Origin: Clavibacter michiganensis subsp. insidiosus
Lineage (GTDB): Bacteria > Actinomycetota > Actinomycetes > Actinomycetales > Microbacteriaceae
Length of the DNA: 64,000 bases
Assembly: GCF_002240565.1 (NCBI RefSeq)
Contig: NZ_MZMO01000001.1
Location: 62,001-126,000, forward strand
Reading direction: 5' to 3'
In this document: in pieces, positions 52,991 through 63,732 of the stretch
Layout: every line of letters begins with the position of its first letter
Position numbering within the stretch: position 1 is the first letter of the stretch
The notes under the pieces: generated by a model
What the model was told of the DNA's origin: nothing
Databases searched by the model: none
Seen by the model: only the letters and a program-made list of their open reading frames with translations
Made by a program: the position numbers and the translations under genes

Positions 52991-53021
52991 GGGCCGTTGG
53001 TCCCGCGGGGACCTTCGGCCC
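52991..53021. promoter_or_regulatory. Two DevR (DosR)-like boxes between divergent usp genes
   Basis: GGGCCGTTGGTCCC (52991-53004) and GGGACCTTCGGCCC (53008-53021) lie in tandem with a 3-base spacer in the gap between usp (minus) and usp (plus). Both match the core of the mycobacterial DevR site (GGGACTnnnGnCCC-like). A pair of sites is typical of strongly induced DevR promoters. Confidence 0.7.
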
Positions 53022-53056
53022 TGCCGGGCGCATCCGCCGCGTGGATACCGTCGCGC

Positions 53057-53560
53057 ATGACCTCCCCCATGGAATCCCCCGCACCGCGCGCCGACGCGCG
53101 GCCCCTCCTCGTCGGCGTCGACGGATCCCCCGCCTCGCTCGTCGCGCTCGACCGCGCGATCGTGATGGCCCGGGCCCTCGACGCCCCGCTGCGGCTCGTC
53201 GCCGCGTGGCAGATGCCCGTGCAGTACAGCGGCTCCGGCATCGTCGACTGGTCGCCGGAGGAGTTCGCGCGCACGATCGTGGACGACGCCGTCCGCGCCC
53301 GGTTCGGCGCCGACGTGCCCGCGTGGCTCACGACCGAGCTGCACCAGGGCGGTGCGGCGAGCGTGCTGATCCGCCTCAGCCGCGAGGCGCAGATGCTCGT
53401 CGTGGGCAGCCGCGGGCACGGCGGCTTCATCGGCCTGCTGCTCGGATCCGTCAGCTCGGCCTGCGCGGAGCACGCGAGGTGCCCGGTGCTGGTGATGCAC
53501 GACGAGCCGGCGGCCGCCCCGACCCCGGCACCGCCCCGCGTCCGGACGGCCGTCGCGTGA
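53057..53560 (+). CDS. Universal stress protein, single domain
   Basis: The protein has 167 residues from ATG 53057. The UspA fold has LLVGVDGSPASLVALDRAIV at the start and MLVVGSRGHGGFIGLLLGSV near residue 119, with the ATP-binding GxxG...GS pattern. SSACAEHARCPVLVMHDEP follows. It sits downstream of two DevR boxes and overlaps the next gene by 4 bases. Confidence 0.92.
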   Translation: MTSPMESPAPRADARPLLVGVDGSPASLVALDRAIVMARALDAPLRLVAAWQMPVQYSGSGIVDWSPEEFARTIVDDAVRARFGADVPAWLTTELHQGGAASVLIRLSREAQMLVVGSRGHGGFIGLLLGSVSSACAEHARCPVLVMHDEPAAAPTPAPPRVRTAVA

Positions 53561-53946
53561 GCGCCGCCGCGGGACTCGCGAGCGCGGGCGCGCCGCCCGT
53601 CGTCACGGCGGCGATCACGGGGCTCGAGGACGATGCGGTGCCCGCGCCCGGGCCCGCCGACGTCGACCGTGGGGCCGCGGGATCCGACGGCGAGCGCTTC
53701 GTCACGCTCGCCTCGAGCCCGCATGCCGCCGACTGGGGCCGCGCCCTGTCGCGCGCGCTGGAGTACATCACCGTGAAGGTCGCCCTCCGGGACGGCGTCG
53801 CGGAGGCCGACGCGCTCGTGGGCCGCACGGTGACGCTGCACGTGGATCCCGCGGGGCACGGCGTGCGCATCGCCGTCGAGCTGGTGCCGGTGCCGGCCGC
53901 CGACGCGGCGGGGCGCGAGCCGGAGCTCGACCTCGGGATCGGCTGA
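53557..53946 (+). CDS. Unrecognised small protein co-expressed with a Usp
   Basis: The protein has 129 residues from GTG 53557, overlapping the Usp stop (GTGA). It has a Gly/Ala-rich start and a conserved-looking core (ERFVTLASSPHAADWGRALS; LEYITVKVALRDGVAEADAL; GRTVTLHVDPAGHGVRIAVE). It looks like a small alpha/beta protein. No family recognised. Role inferred only from the operon. Confidence 0.65.
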   Translation: MSAAAGLASAGAPPVVTAAITGLEDDAVPAPGPADVDRGAAGSDGERFVTLASSPHAADWGRALSRALEYITVKVALRDGVAEADALVGRTVTLHVDPAGHGVRIAVELVPVPAADAAGREPELDLGIG

Positions 53947-53967
53947 GCCGGTCCGACGCGCCTCAGC
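53942..53967. terminator. Convergent hairpin
   Basis: GCTGAG at 53942-53947 pairs with CTCAGC at 53962-53967, with a 14-base loop, between the stops of the small protein gene and the convergent BON gene. Modest stem, no U-tract. Confidence 0.4.
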
Positions 53968-54634
53968 GGTCGACGCGGATGGCGTCCACCACGTGCTCCA
54001 CGTGCGGGGACGCCCACGCCGCGGCGACCGCCTGCTGCCGTTCGTCGTCGGATCCCACGCGGCCGCTGAGGGTCACGGTGGTGCCCTCGGCCGCGACGCG
54101 CACGCGCTCGGCGTCCACGGTGGCGCTGCGGATGAGGGCGTCGCGGATCCGCCGCTCGGTGTCGCCCGCGGCCGCGCGCGGGCTGAGCGCGATGCCGTCC
54201 ACGACCGACGAGACGCCGCGGATCCCGCGCACGACCCGCGCCGCCGCCGCCCGCTCGTACTGCCACTCGACCGTGCCGCCGAGCGTCACCTCGTGGCCGG
54301 ACACCGTCGCGTGCACCTCGGGCGGCACCTGCGAGCTCCAGGCGAGGGCCTGCTGGACCTTCTTCGCGAGGTCGGTCTCGGTGCTGGTCCAGGTGTACGA
54401 GCCGGGGTGGATCACGAGGTCGTCGACCACCGTCGTGACGCCCGTCGTGCGGAACGCGGCGCGCACGGCGGCGTGCTGGCGGCCGAGGTCGTCGACCTCG
54501 CCGGAGAGCGTGACCACGCCGTCGACGACCGCGACGCCGATGCCCGGCGCGTCGACCTCGGGCGTCCAGGCCAGCTCGTCCTCGACCGATCGGCGCGTGA
54601 CCTGGTCGGTGCTGCGGTTCTCGATCGTGGTCAC
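53963..54634 (-). CDS. Triple BON-domain protein
   Basis: The protein has 223 residues from GTG 54634, preceded by GGAGGA. Three BON domains are visible (about 12-80, 85-150 and 155-223), each with a helix and the strand pair GVVTLSGEVDDLGRQHAAVR, HEVTLGGTVEWQYERAAAAR or TTVTLSGRVGSDDERQQAVA. BON domains bind membrane phospholipids or small ligands in osmotic or stress proteins. No signal peptide. It is preceded by two DevR-like boxes. Confidence 0.92.
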   Translation of the reverse strand: MTTIENRSTDQVTRRSVEDELAWTPEVDAPGIGVAVVDGVVTLSGEVDDLGRQHAAVRAAFRTTGVTTVVDDLVIHPGSYTWTSTETDLAKKVQQALAWSSQVPPEVHATVSGHEVTLGGTVEWQYERAAAARVVRGIRGVSSVVDGIALSPRAAAGDTERRIRDALIRSATVDAERVRVAAEGTTVTLSGRVGSDDERQQAVAAAWASPHVEHVVDAIRVDR

Positions 54635-54740
54635 CTCGGGTCCTCCCCCTCGGGGCGCGCGTGGCGCGGTGGTCGGCACGCACCGCATCGACGCTGATGC
54701 AGCACGCACCGGACCGTCTCATGCGCGGCGATGCGCGACC

Positions 54741-54770
54741 GGGACCAAGGTCCCGCGGGACCTCCTGCCC
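54741..54770. promoter_or_regulatory. Two DevR-like boxes upstream of the BON gene
   Basis: GGGACCAAGGTCCC (54741-54754; perfect palindrome) and GGGACCTCCTGCCC (54757-54770) lie 107-136 bases upstream of the BON start, spaced 2 bases apart. The first is the best DevR-box match in the window. Confidence 0.75.
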
Positions 54771-54788
54771 CGACCGGCTCGTCGCCGG

Positions 54789-55676
54789 TCAGGCGCCGGC
54801 CCACGCGGGTGCGTCCGACGCCCGGCTCCCGTCGCCGAGGGCCTCGGCTCCGGCGCTCACGGGATCCTCGTGCTCGACGCGCGGCGCGTGCATCACGAGC
54901 ACGGGGCACTCGGCGTGCTCGGCGCAGGCGGAGCTGACGGACCCGAGCAGCAGCCCCGCGAACCCGCCGTGCCCGCGGCTGCCGACGACGAGCATCTGCG
55001 CGTCGCGGCTCGCGGCGAGGAGGACGGGCGCCGCGGGGCCCTCGACGGTCGCCGTCGTGAGCCAGGTGGGCGGCGCACCCCCGAAGCGGGCGGCCACGGA
55101 CGCGTCCATGCGGCCCTGGGCGTGGGCGGCGGGCGTCCACTCCGCGAGCGGGAAGCGGGCGAAGGCCATCGGGTACTGCCACGCCGCGACGAGCCGCACG
55201 GGCACCCCGAGCGATCCCGCGATCAGCAGGGCCCGGTCGACCGCCGACTCGGACGCGGCGGATCCGTCGAAGCCGACCGCGATCGGCCGGCTGTCCCAGC
55301 CGGCCGCGGGCCGGGTGGCGGACGGCACGACGCCGACGGCGGCGGACGGGACGGCGGCGGACGGGACGGCGGACGGCGAGACCTCCCCCGCGGAAGCCCG
55401 ATTCCGCTCGCTCACGAGCCGACCCCCCGCGCGGTGCACGACGAGGTTCCGCAGATAGCCGCGGATGGGGACGCCGGGACCGACGATCGAGGCGTACGCG
55501 TCGCCCGCGAGCTCCCTCACGTGCTCGTGCGAGGCCGGCGGGAAGCGCCGCTCGAGGGTGGCGGTGGCATCCACCACGACCGCCTCGCGCTCGCGGTCCA
55601 CGGCCACCCGCCCTCGCGCGGCGGCGGCGGATGCCGGCACGAGCAGGCGGGCGGCGGACGGGAGGTGGACGGACAT
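54789..55676 (-). CDS. Three-helix-bundle dimerisation domain fused to a UspA domain
   Basis: The protein has 295 residues from ATG 55676. The N-terminus (about 30-85; RRFPPASHEHVRELAGDAYA; VPIRGYLRNLVVHRAGGRL) matches the small three-helix bundle dimerisation domain often present as a separate protein in actinobacteria. An Ala/Ser/Val-rich linker follows, then a UspA domain (about 131-275) with IAVGFDGSAASESAVDRALL and MLVVGSRGHGGFAGLLLGSV. The fusion is unusual. The UspA domain is close to the one at 53057-53560. Confidence 0.85.
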   Translation of the reverse strand: MSVHLPSAARLLVPASAAAARGRVAVDREREAVVVDATATLERRFPPASHEHVRELAGDAYASIVGPGVPIRGYLRNLVVHRAGGRLVSERNRASAGEVSPSAVPSAAVPSAAVGVVPSATRPAAGWDSRPIAVGFDGSAASESAVDRALLIAGSLGVPVRLVAAWQYPMAFARFPLAEWTPAAHAQGRMDASVAARFGGAPPTWLTTATVEGPAAPVLLAASRDAQMLVVGSRGHGGFAGLLLGSVSSACAEHAECPVLVMHAPRVEHEDPVSAGAEALGDGSRASDAPAWAGA

Positions 55677-55748
55677 GGGGTCTCCTGACGGACGGGGCGG
55701 CCGCGTCGGCCGCATCACCAGGCTCGCGCCCGACCGCTGCCGCCCGTA

Positions 55749-55762
55749 GAGGCGGAGGTCCC
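55749..55762. promoter_or_regulatory. Degenerate DevR-like box upstream of the fused Usp gene
   Basis: GAGGCGGAGGTCCC differs at two of 14 positions from the box upstream of devS. It lies 73 bases upstream of the fused Usp start. Weaker than the other sites. Confidence 0.45.
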
Positions 55763-55774
55763 GGCCGTCTGCGG

Positions 55775-56335
55775 TCACGCGCGCGGATCCCGGGTGCGGG
55801 GCACGACGAGGATCGGGCAGCGGGCGTGGCGCACGCAGCGCTCGCTCACCGACCCGAGCACCATCCCGGCGACGCCGCCGAGGCCGCGTGAGCCGACCAC
55901 GAGCATCCGCGCGTCGTGCGACAGGGCGATGAGGGTCTCGGCGGGCTGGCTGAGCACGCTCCGCAGGTGCACGTCGAGCTCGGGGTGGCGGCGGATCCGC
56001 GACGCCGTCTCCGCCCGCAACCGCTCCTCGACCATCTCGCCGATCTCCGCGAACGACGCCGCGTAGCCGTCGTGGAACACGGCCCCGGACGGCGCCGTGT
56101 CGATGGACCACGTCCGCACGACGGCCACCGGGGCGCCGAGCGCGGCGGCCAGCTCGAGCGCCTGGTCGAGCGCGGCCTGCGCCTCGGCGGATCCGTCGTG
56201 GCCGACGACGATGCTCCCCGCGGGGATCGCCGGCTGCGCCGCGCGGTCGGGATCCGCCGCGGGAGCGTCGGCCGCACGCCCCGCTCGGGTTCCGGGGCGA
56301 GGTGCGTCGGCGAGGGGCGTGCTGCGCGATGTCAT
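55775..56335 (-). CDS. Universal stress protein, single domain
   Basis: The protein has 186 residues from ATG 56335. An Ala/Arg/Pro-rich N-terminus (about 1-38) precedes SIVVGHDGSAEAQAALDQAL and MLVVGSRGLGGVAGMVLGSV near residue 143. It lies just downstream of the lactate operon and has a DevR-like box 36 bases upstream of its start. Confidence 0.92.
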   Translation of the reverse strand: MTSRSTPLADAPRPGTRAGRAADAPAADPDRAAQPAIPAGSIVVGHDGSAEAQAALDQALELAAALGAPVAVVRTWSIDTAPSGAVFHDGYAASFAEIGEMVEERLRAETASRIRRHPELDVHLRSVLSQPAETLIALSHDARMLVVGSRGLGGVAGMVLGSVSERCVRHARCPILVVPRTRDPRA

Positions 56336-56361
56336 GGCCCCATGCTGGATCCGCGCCCGCT

Positions 56362-56395
56362 GCCCGGCCAGGGCCGATGGTCCCCCCGGCCGGGC
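56362..56395. terminator. Hairpin downstream of the lactate permease
   Basis: GCCCGGCC (56362-56369) and GGCCGGGC (56388-56395) form an 8-bp perfect stem 7 bases after the lactate permease stop. The loop contains a DevR-like box. Confidence 0.55.
56371..56384. promoter_or_regulatory. DevR-like box upstream of the usp gene
   Basis: GGGCCGATGGTCCC lies 36 bases upstream of the usp start and within the loop of the hairpin that follows the lactate permease gene. Confidence 0.65.
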
Positions 56396-56401
56396 GCCGG
56401 C

Positions 56402-58123
56402 TCACCCCGGCAGCAGCTGCGAGAGCCCGAAGGTCCAGAGGCTGAGCACCACGAGGATCCCGAGGCTGTAGCCGATGGACGCCCGCAGGATCTCGCTCTC
56501 TCGTCCCGTGAGGCCCACGGCGCCGGCCGCGATGGCGATCGACTGCGGCGATATGACCTTCCCCGCCGCGCCGCCCGCGGTGCTCGCGGCCACGAGCAGC
56601 GTCGCGTCCACGCCGATCCGCCCGGCCGTCGTGGCCTGCAGCTGCGCGAACAGGGTGTTCGCGTTCACGACCGAGCCGGTCAGGAAGACGCCGACCCAGC
56701 CGATCACGGGCGCGAGCAGCGGGAACCAGGATCCGGCGCCCGCGAGCGCGCCGCCGATGCCCGCGGATCCGCCGGAGAGGTTCGCGATCTGGGCGAGCAC
56801 GAGGATCGCGGCGATGAGCACGAGCGCCTTCCCCAGGTCGCGCCCGGTGCCGCGGAGCTGCTCGAGCACCACCGCCCGGGTGAGCGCGCGGGAGGTGAGG
56901 GCGGTGATCACGACGGCCAGGAGGATCGCGGTGCCGGTCGCGCCGATCGGCGTCCAGCTCCACGCGTTCGCGACGACGGCGCCGCCCGCGGTCGTGATCC
57001 GCCCCGTCACGCCGGGCATCGGCACCGTGACGACCGCCCAGGCGAGCGGGCCGCCGGGTGCGGAGAGCGCCTTGAACGCGGGCGTGCTCCAGACGAAGAC
57101 GAGCACGGTGAGCACGTAGAACGGGCTCCACGCGGCGAGGACCTCGCGGGCCGTGTGGCGGGCGGGCGCGGGAACGGCGGGCGGCGCGACGGCGACCGGC
57201 GCGGTGAGCGTCGCGGTCGCGGCGGATCCCCCGGAGCGGCCGGCGTCGCGGACGGCGCCCCCGCGGGCGGGACGGCCCGAGACCGCGCGCGCCTCGCCCT
57301 CGACGAACACGTGCCGCGGCGTCCACACGAGGCGCAGCGCGGCGAGCGCCACCATCCCGAGCAGCCCCGGCAGGATCGCCGCGAGCTCGGGCCCGAGGAA
57401 CAGCAGCACGGCCGCCTGCGTGCCGCTGAACACGAGCGTCACGACGAGCGTCGCCGGCCAGGTCTCGCGGAGGCCGCGGAACCCGTCGAGGATCACGACG
57501 AGCAGGAACGGGATGAGGAGCGTGACGGGCTGGAGGATGAGCGCGAGGTCGCGCGAGAGGTCCATCACGTCGATCCCGCCGACCTGCGCGCCCACGATCA
57601 CGGGGATGCCGACGGCGCCGTACGCGCCGGCCGCGAAGTTGGCGACCAGGCTGATCATGGCCGCGCGCACCGGCCGGAAGCCGAGGGTCACGAGCATGGC
57701 CGCGCAGATCGCGATGGGCACGCCGAACCCGGCGACGCCCTCGAGGAACGCGCCGAAGCAGAAGGCGATGAGGAGCACCTGGATCCGCTGGTCGGGCGAG
57801 ATCGCGGCGATGGACGCGCGGATCACGTCGAACTTCCCGCTCGCGACCGCCAGCCGGTAGAGCCAGACGGCCATGAGGATGATGTACGCGATCGGCCAGA
57901 TCGCGCTGAGCACCCCGAGGAGGCCCGCGCCCGCGAGCGCCGGGATGGGCATGCCGAACATCCCGAGCGCCACCGCGACCTCGGCCACGAGCGCCACGCC
58001 CGCGGCCTGCAGCCCGGTGAGCTTGAGCACCACCAGGCAGACGAGGAACAGGAGGATCGGGATCGCGGCGACGAGCGCCGAGAGCCACGGGACGCCGAGC
58101 GGGTCGGGATCCTGGATCCACAT
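56402..58123 (-). CDS. lctP: L-lactate permease
   Basis: The protein has 573 residues. The LctP/LldP family is clear from FGAFLEGVAGFGVPIAICAA, GAYGAVGIPVIVGAQVGG and the C-terminal AASTAGGAAGKVISPQSIAI. About 13 helices are predicted. A cytoplasmic loop of about 60 residues rich in Ala/Arg/Pro lies near residue 300. It imports or exports lactate with protons. The start is 3 bases after the ldh stop, so the two are coupled. Confidence 0.93.
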   Translation of the reverse strand: MWIQDPDPLGVPWLSALVAAIPILLFLVCLVVLKLTGLQAAGVALVAEVAVALGMFGMPIPALAGAGLLGVLSAIWPIAYIILMAVWLYRLAVASGKFDVIRASIAAISPDQRIQVLLIAFCFGAFLEGVAGFGVPIAICAAMLVTLGFRPVRAAMISLVANFAAGAYGAVGIPVIVGAQVGGIDVMDLSRDLALILQPVTLLIPFLLVVILDGFRGLRETWPATLVVTLVFSGTQAAVLLFLGPELAAILPGLLGMVALAALRLVWTPRHVFVEGEARAVSGRPARGGAVRDAGRSGGSAATATLTAPVAVAPPAVPAPARHTAREVLAAWSPFYVLTVLVFVWSTPAFKALSAPGGPLAWAVVTVPMPGVTGRITTAGGAVVANAWSWTPIGATGTAILLAVVITALTSRALTRAVVLEQLRGTGRDLGKALVLIAAILVLAQIANLSGGSAGIGGALAGAGSWFPLLAPVIGWVGVFLTGSVVNANTLFAQLQATTAGRIGVDATLLVAASTAGGAAGKVISPQSIAIAAGAVGLTGRESEILRASIGYSLGILVVLSLWTFGLSQLLPG

Positions 58124-58126
58124 GGC

Positions 58127-59080
58127 TCAGGCCCCCACGGTCGCGAGCACGGCGGTGAGCGCCTCGGCCGAGACGGCCAGCTTCGCGAGCTCCGAGGCGG
58201 AGAACGGCGTGCTCCGGATGGGGGTCGCCCCGTGCGCGCCGACGATCGACGGCACGGACAGCGCGATGCCGTCGATCCCGTGGAAGCCATCGAGCACGGT
58301 GCTCACGGGCAGCACGACGCGCTGGTCCTGCAGGATCGCCTCCGCGATGCGCGCGCTCGACAGGCCGATGGCGTGGTTCGTCGCGCCCTTGCCGCGGATG
58401 ACGCGATAGGCGGCGTCGCGCACGTCGACGGCGATGAGCTCGAGCTCCTCGACCGTCATGCGCGGGTGCCCCTCGGTCTCCCACTCGAGGATCGGGACCG
58501 TGCCGATCATGGCCTCGTCCCAGAGCGCGAACTCGGTGTCGCCGTGCTCGCCGACGATGTGCGCGTGCACGCTGCTCGTGGAGACGCCGGCGCGGCGCGC
58601 GAGCTCCCAGCGCAGCCGCGAGGTGTCGAGCACGGTGCCGGAGGAGAAGACGCGCGAGCGCGGCAGGCCGGAGACGCGGGAGGCGATCACGGTCATCACG
58701 TCGCAGGGGTTCGTGACGAGGAGGTAGACGGCGTCGGGCGCGACCTCGAGGAGGCCGGGCATCATGCCCTCGATGATCCCCGCGTTCACGCCCGCGAGGT
58801 CGGTGCGGGACTGGCCCGGTCGCTGCTTGGCGCCGGCCGTGATGACGACCACGTGGGATCCCTCGGCGACCCGCAGGTCGGATCCGCCGTTGATCTCGCT
58901 CGCGCCCGTGAGCTGCGTGCCGTGCGCGAGGTCGAGCACCTCGGCCTCGACGCGCTCGGCGGCGATGTCGTAGAGCGCGACGTGCCGGGCGGATCCGCGG
59001 ATGAGGGCCGCGTACGCGACGCTCGCGCCGACGCTCCCGGCGCCCACGACGGTGAGCTTGCTGTTCTCTCTCGTGCTCAT
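58127..59080 (-). CDS. ldh: L-lactate dehydrogenase
   Basis: The protein has 317 residues. The Rossmann start is KLTVVGAGSVGASVAYAALI; GAKQRPGQSRTDLAGVN provides the substrate loop with Gln-Arg (the Gln is LDH-type), and VGEHGDTEFALWDEA carries the catalytic His. It reduces pyruvate to lactate, regenerating NAD+. It is coupled to a Usp upstream (ATGA overlap) and a lactate permease downstream, which fits fermentative survival in low oxygen. Confidence 0.95.
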   Translation of the reverse strand: MSTRENSKLTVVGAGSVGASVAYAALIRGSARHVALYDIAAERVEAEVLDLAHGTQLTGASEINGGSDLRVAEGSHVVVITAGAKQRPGQSRTDLAGVNAGIIEGMMPGLLEVAPDAVYLLVTNPCDVMTVIASRVSGLPRSRVFSSGTVLDTSRLRWELARRAGVSTSSVHAHIVGEHGDTEFALWDEAMIGTVPILEWETEGHPRMTVEELELIAVDVRDAAYRVIRGKGATNHAIGLSSARIAEAILQDQRVVLPVSTVLDGFHGIDGIALSVPSIVGAHGATPIRSTPFSASELAKLAVSAEALTAVLATVGA

Positions 59081-60000
59081 GCTCGGGCCTCTTCGGTCTC
59101 GGTGGTGCGGGGGTCGGTCTTCGGGGTAGGGGTGCCCGGCAGGATCATCACGGGCACGTTGGCGTTGATGAGCACCTCGTGGAGGGTGCCGCCGATGCCG
59201 GGCGACGGCGTGCGGCGGGACCGGCCGATCACGAGGAGCGCGCGGTCGCGGGCCAGGTTGAGGATCGCCTCGGCGGGGCGCCGCGAGGTGAGGTGCCGGG
59301 TGACCTCGAGGCCGGGATCCACCTGGTGCGCCACGTCGAGCGCGCGGTGCAGCACCTCGTCGCCGCGGTGGCGCGCGTCGGCGCCGCCGTCCTGCGGCAC
59401 GGCGTGGACGAGGCTCACGCGGCAGCCCGCCTGCGACGCCTCCTCGGCGCCCGCGCGGGCGAGCGCGTCGGACGTGGCCGTGCCGTCGAGCGCCACGACG
59501 ACGCCGTCGCGGAGCCGGAGGTCGGCGGAGGGCACGACCACGAGCGGGCCGGGCACGAGGGAGGCGAGCTGCACGCTGCGCACGCCGTAGAGGCGGCCGC
59601 GGGCGTAGCCGGTCTTGTCGGATCCGACGACGAGCACGTCGTCCGCGCGCACCGCGGCGGCGAGGGCGGGGGCGACGGCGCCCGTGACGAGGCGGGTGGT
59701 GACGGCGAGGCCCGGGTGGGCGGATGCGACGCGCGCTGCCGCCGCGGAGAGGAGGGCGCCGAGGTCGCGCGCGCTCTGCTGCGCGTAGGCCACGCCCATC
59801 CCGCCGGCGTCGTCGTCGACGACGCCGACCAGCTGCACGTCGCCGCCGGAGCGGATCGCCCGGTCGACGGCCCAGCCGAGCGCCGTGACGCTGGCCGCGG
59901 ATCCGTCGTAGCCCACCGCGCAGGGCGCCGCGATCCGGGCCGGGGAGCCGGCGACGCGGGTGCCCTCGACGTCCGTCCGGGCTGTCATCGTCTCGTCCAC
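59077..60000 (-). CDS. Universal stress protein, tandem UspA domains
   Basis: The protein has 307 residues from GTG 60000, preceded by GGAGGAGG at ideal spacing; ATG 59988 is an alternative. Two UspA domains are present: CAVGYDGSAASVTALGWAVD (first) and VVVALDGTATSDALARAGAE (second, with ALLVIGRSRRTPSPGIGGTL at the end). It overlaps ldh by 4 bases. It is the first gene of the lactate operon and is divergent from devS. Confidence 0.9.
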   Translation of the reverse strand: MDETMTARTDVEGTRVAGSPARIAAPCAVGYDGSAASVTALGWAVDRAIRSGGDVQLVGVVDDDAGGMGVAYAQQSARDLGALLSAAAARVASAHPGLAVTTRLVTGAVAPALAAAVRADDVLVVGSDKTGYARGRLYGVRSVQLASLVPGPLVVVPSADLRLRDGVVVALDGTATSDALARAGAEEASQAGCRVSLVHAVPQDGGADARHRGDEVLHRALDVAHQVDPGLEVTRHLTSRRPAEAILNLARDRALLVIGRSRRTPSPGIGGTLHEVLINANVPVMILPGTPTPKTDPRTTETEEARA

Positions 60001-60015
60001 CGTGGTCCTCCTCCG

Positions 60016-60031
60016 CCTAGCAGGTGCTAGG
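60016..60031. promoter_or_regulatory. Perfect palindrome in the usp-devS gap
   Basis: CCTAGCA-GG-TGCTAGG at 60016-60031 has 7-bp arms with a 2-base centre, 16 bases upstream of the usp start. It differs from the DevR box and may bind another regulator. Confidence 0.5.
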
Positions 60032-60065
60032 TTTCGAGCGTCGCGCGGCCCGGCCGGGTGACGTA

Positions 60066-62498
<2,433 letters not shown>

Positions 62499-62501
62499 CG
62501 A

Positions 62502-62520
62502 CGGCCGACGCCCACGGCCG
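62502..62520. terminator. Hairpin after devR
   Basis: CGGCCG at 62502-62507 and again at 62515-62520 form a 6-bp stem with a 7-base loop just after the devR stop. Weak. Confidence 0.35.
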
Positions 62521-62525
62521 CGCTA

Positions 62526-62870
62526 TCAGTCGTTCTTGTCCACTCCCTCCCACCAGCGCGGCTCAACTTCACAGTCGAGACAGACCTGATTGGGTACGTG
62601 GCTCGTGCCGTTGAGGAGCCGGATGCCCGTGACCGTTGCGGTGCCATGTGTGTTCGTATTGGGGTCAAAAAGTTCAATTGCGGACCCAATGGGCAGAGGC
62701 AGGCGCCCATCCAACCACGCCACCTGGCGCGAGCGAGTCAAGTCGAGTACAAGGGTCTTATCATTTAGGGCCCACTCGGGGGCAACTCCATCTTCATACT
62801 TGCCTTGACTGTAGACCTCGAAACGAGAGCCTGTCGCGAATTCCGGAGCAGAGTGGAGAAAGTAGCGCAC
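62526..62870 (-). CDS. Hypothetical protein in a low-GC segment
   Basis: The protein has 114 residues from GTG 62870. It has MRYFLHSAPEFATGSRFEVY, a beta-rich middle (LVLDLTRSRQVAWLDGRLPL; AIELFDPNTNTHGTATVTGI) and an acidic C-terminus (EVEPRWWEGVDKND). No family recognised. Low GC suggests acquisition. It is divergent from the next gene by about 30 bases. Confidence 0.5.
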   Translation of the reverse strand: MRYFLHSAPEFATGSRFEVYSQGKYEDGVAPEWALNDKTLVLDLTRSRQVAWLDGRLPLPIGSAIELFDPNTNTHGTATVTGIRLLNGTSHVPNQVCLDCEVEPRWWEGVDKND

Positions 62871-62903
62871 GCGACGAGGGACACCACTTACCCCAGGAGC
62901 AGT

Positions 62904-63308
62904 ATGCGCTTACTGCGCATGATGGATTATGAGGCTATGCCGGTAGGCTCCACGGGGACTATTGACGATCAAGGCTCCGCAGCACAAGTACACCGCGCGG
63001 AGAAGCGCCTGTATGTGATCAGGCGCCACTTTGAAGGCAGTTGGATGCGGAGGGTTTGGGTACGAGGAGCGGGCTCAGGGTGGCGAGTCGCCAAAGAAGA
63101 GCAGCTGATCCCAGTTCACTACTCCGATGATTTTCAGGAAGCGATCAATGACGGCATAGCGCTCAGCCGATTGACGACGGGATGGAGTCACGCTGAGGGA
63201 CTTTCAGCCCATCTCGCTGTTTGCGAAGATGCGCGGCAAAGCGGTCAGGCAGCGCCGAGATCTAATCGCACCGAGCGGGAGCGAAGCATGGCGAACGTCG
63301 TGCAGTAG
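62904..63308 (+). CDS. Hypothetical protein, uncertain
   Basis: The protein has 134 residues from ATG 62904, divergent from the gene at 62526-62870. It has a Trp/Arg-rich centre (KRLYVIRRHFEGSWMRRVWV) and a Gln/Ser-rich C-terminus. No family recognised. Its 3' end overlaps the frameshifted DUF4411 gene by about 60 bases, so the real end may differ. Confidence 0.35.
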   Translation: MRLLRMMDYEAMPVGSTGTIDDQGSAAQVHRAEKRLYVIRRHFEGSWMRRVWVRGAGSGWRVAKEEQLIPVHYSDDFQEAINDGIALSRLTTGWSHAEGLSAHLAVCEDARQSGQAAPRSNRTERERSMANVVQ

Positions 63309-63732
63309 GGAACGCCGAGGGCTCGGCATGCGTTGGGGATGAGTATGCGCTTCCGCGCATTCGCCTGATCTCGTGCGTGACGACGGTGTGGCCATGCGCA
63401 GCGGCATGAGCGACGAGGTAGTAGTCGGCCACATCCAGGAACTCGTCGACTGCCGCCTGGGTGAACTGACCGCTACTTGCCCAGGTCGCGAGCTCTGCAA
63501 GCTTCAGAGCCGTCTGCTGATCCGCGGACTCGAACATGTCGGGGTGAGCGCGGGCCCATCCGGCCAGTTCGTCGGCTCCGGCGACAAGTTCGTCGTTGAC
63601 CTCCTCGATGCTTCCGATCACGCCGGCGTCTGCGTCGGCCTCGAGCCAGTCCCAGAAGCCTGGCGCGAGATCAAAGGCGTAGTACCTGTTCTTGGCCTCG
63701 ATGAAGACGTTGGTGTCGAGGAGGTACATCAC
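63245..63732 (-). pseudogene. DUF4411 (PIN-like) toxin with a C-terminal frameshift
   Basis: From ATG 63732 the protein shows YLLDTNVFIEAKNRYYAFDL (PIN-like Asp at the start) and FLDVADYYLVAHAAAHGHTV followed by VVTHE. After about THEIR the frame is lost at 63364-63365; one added base restores NARKRILIPNACRALGVPYC and ends near 63245, as in intact DUF4411 proteins of about 160 residues. PIN-domain toxins cleave RNA. The partner ImmA/IrrE-like gene overlaps the start by 4 bases. Confidence 0.8.

Noticed and set aside
55916..59590. A 1224-codon plus-strand frame opposite lctP and ldh
   Set aside because: It is antisense to two well-supported genes and is dominated by Asp/His/Arg-rich repeats.
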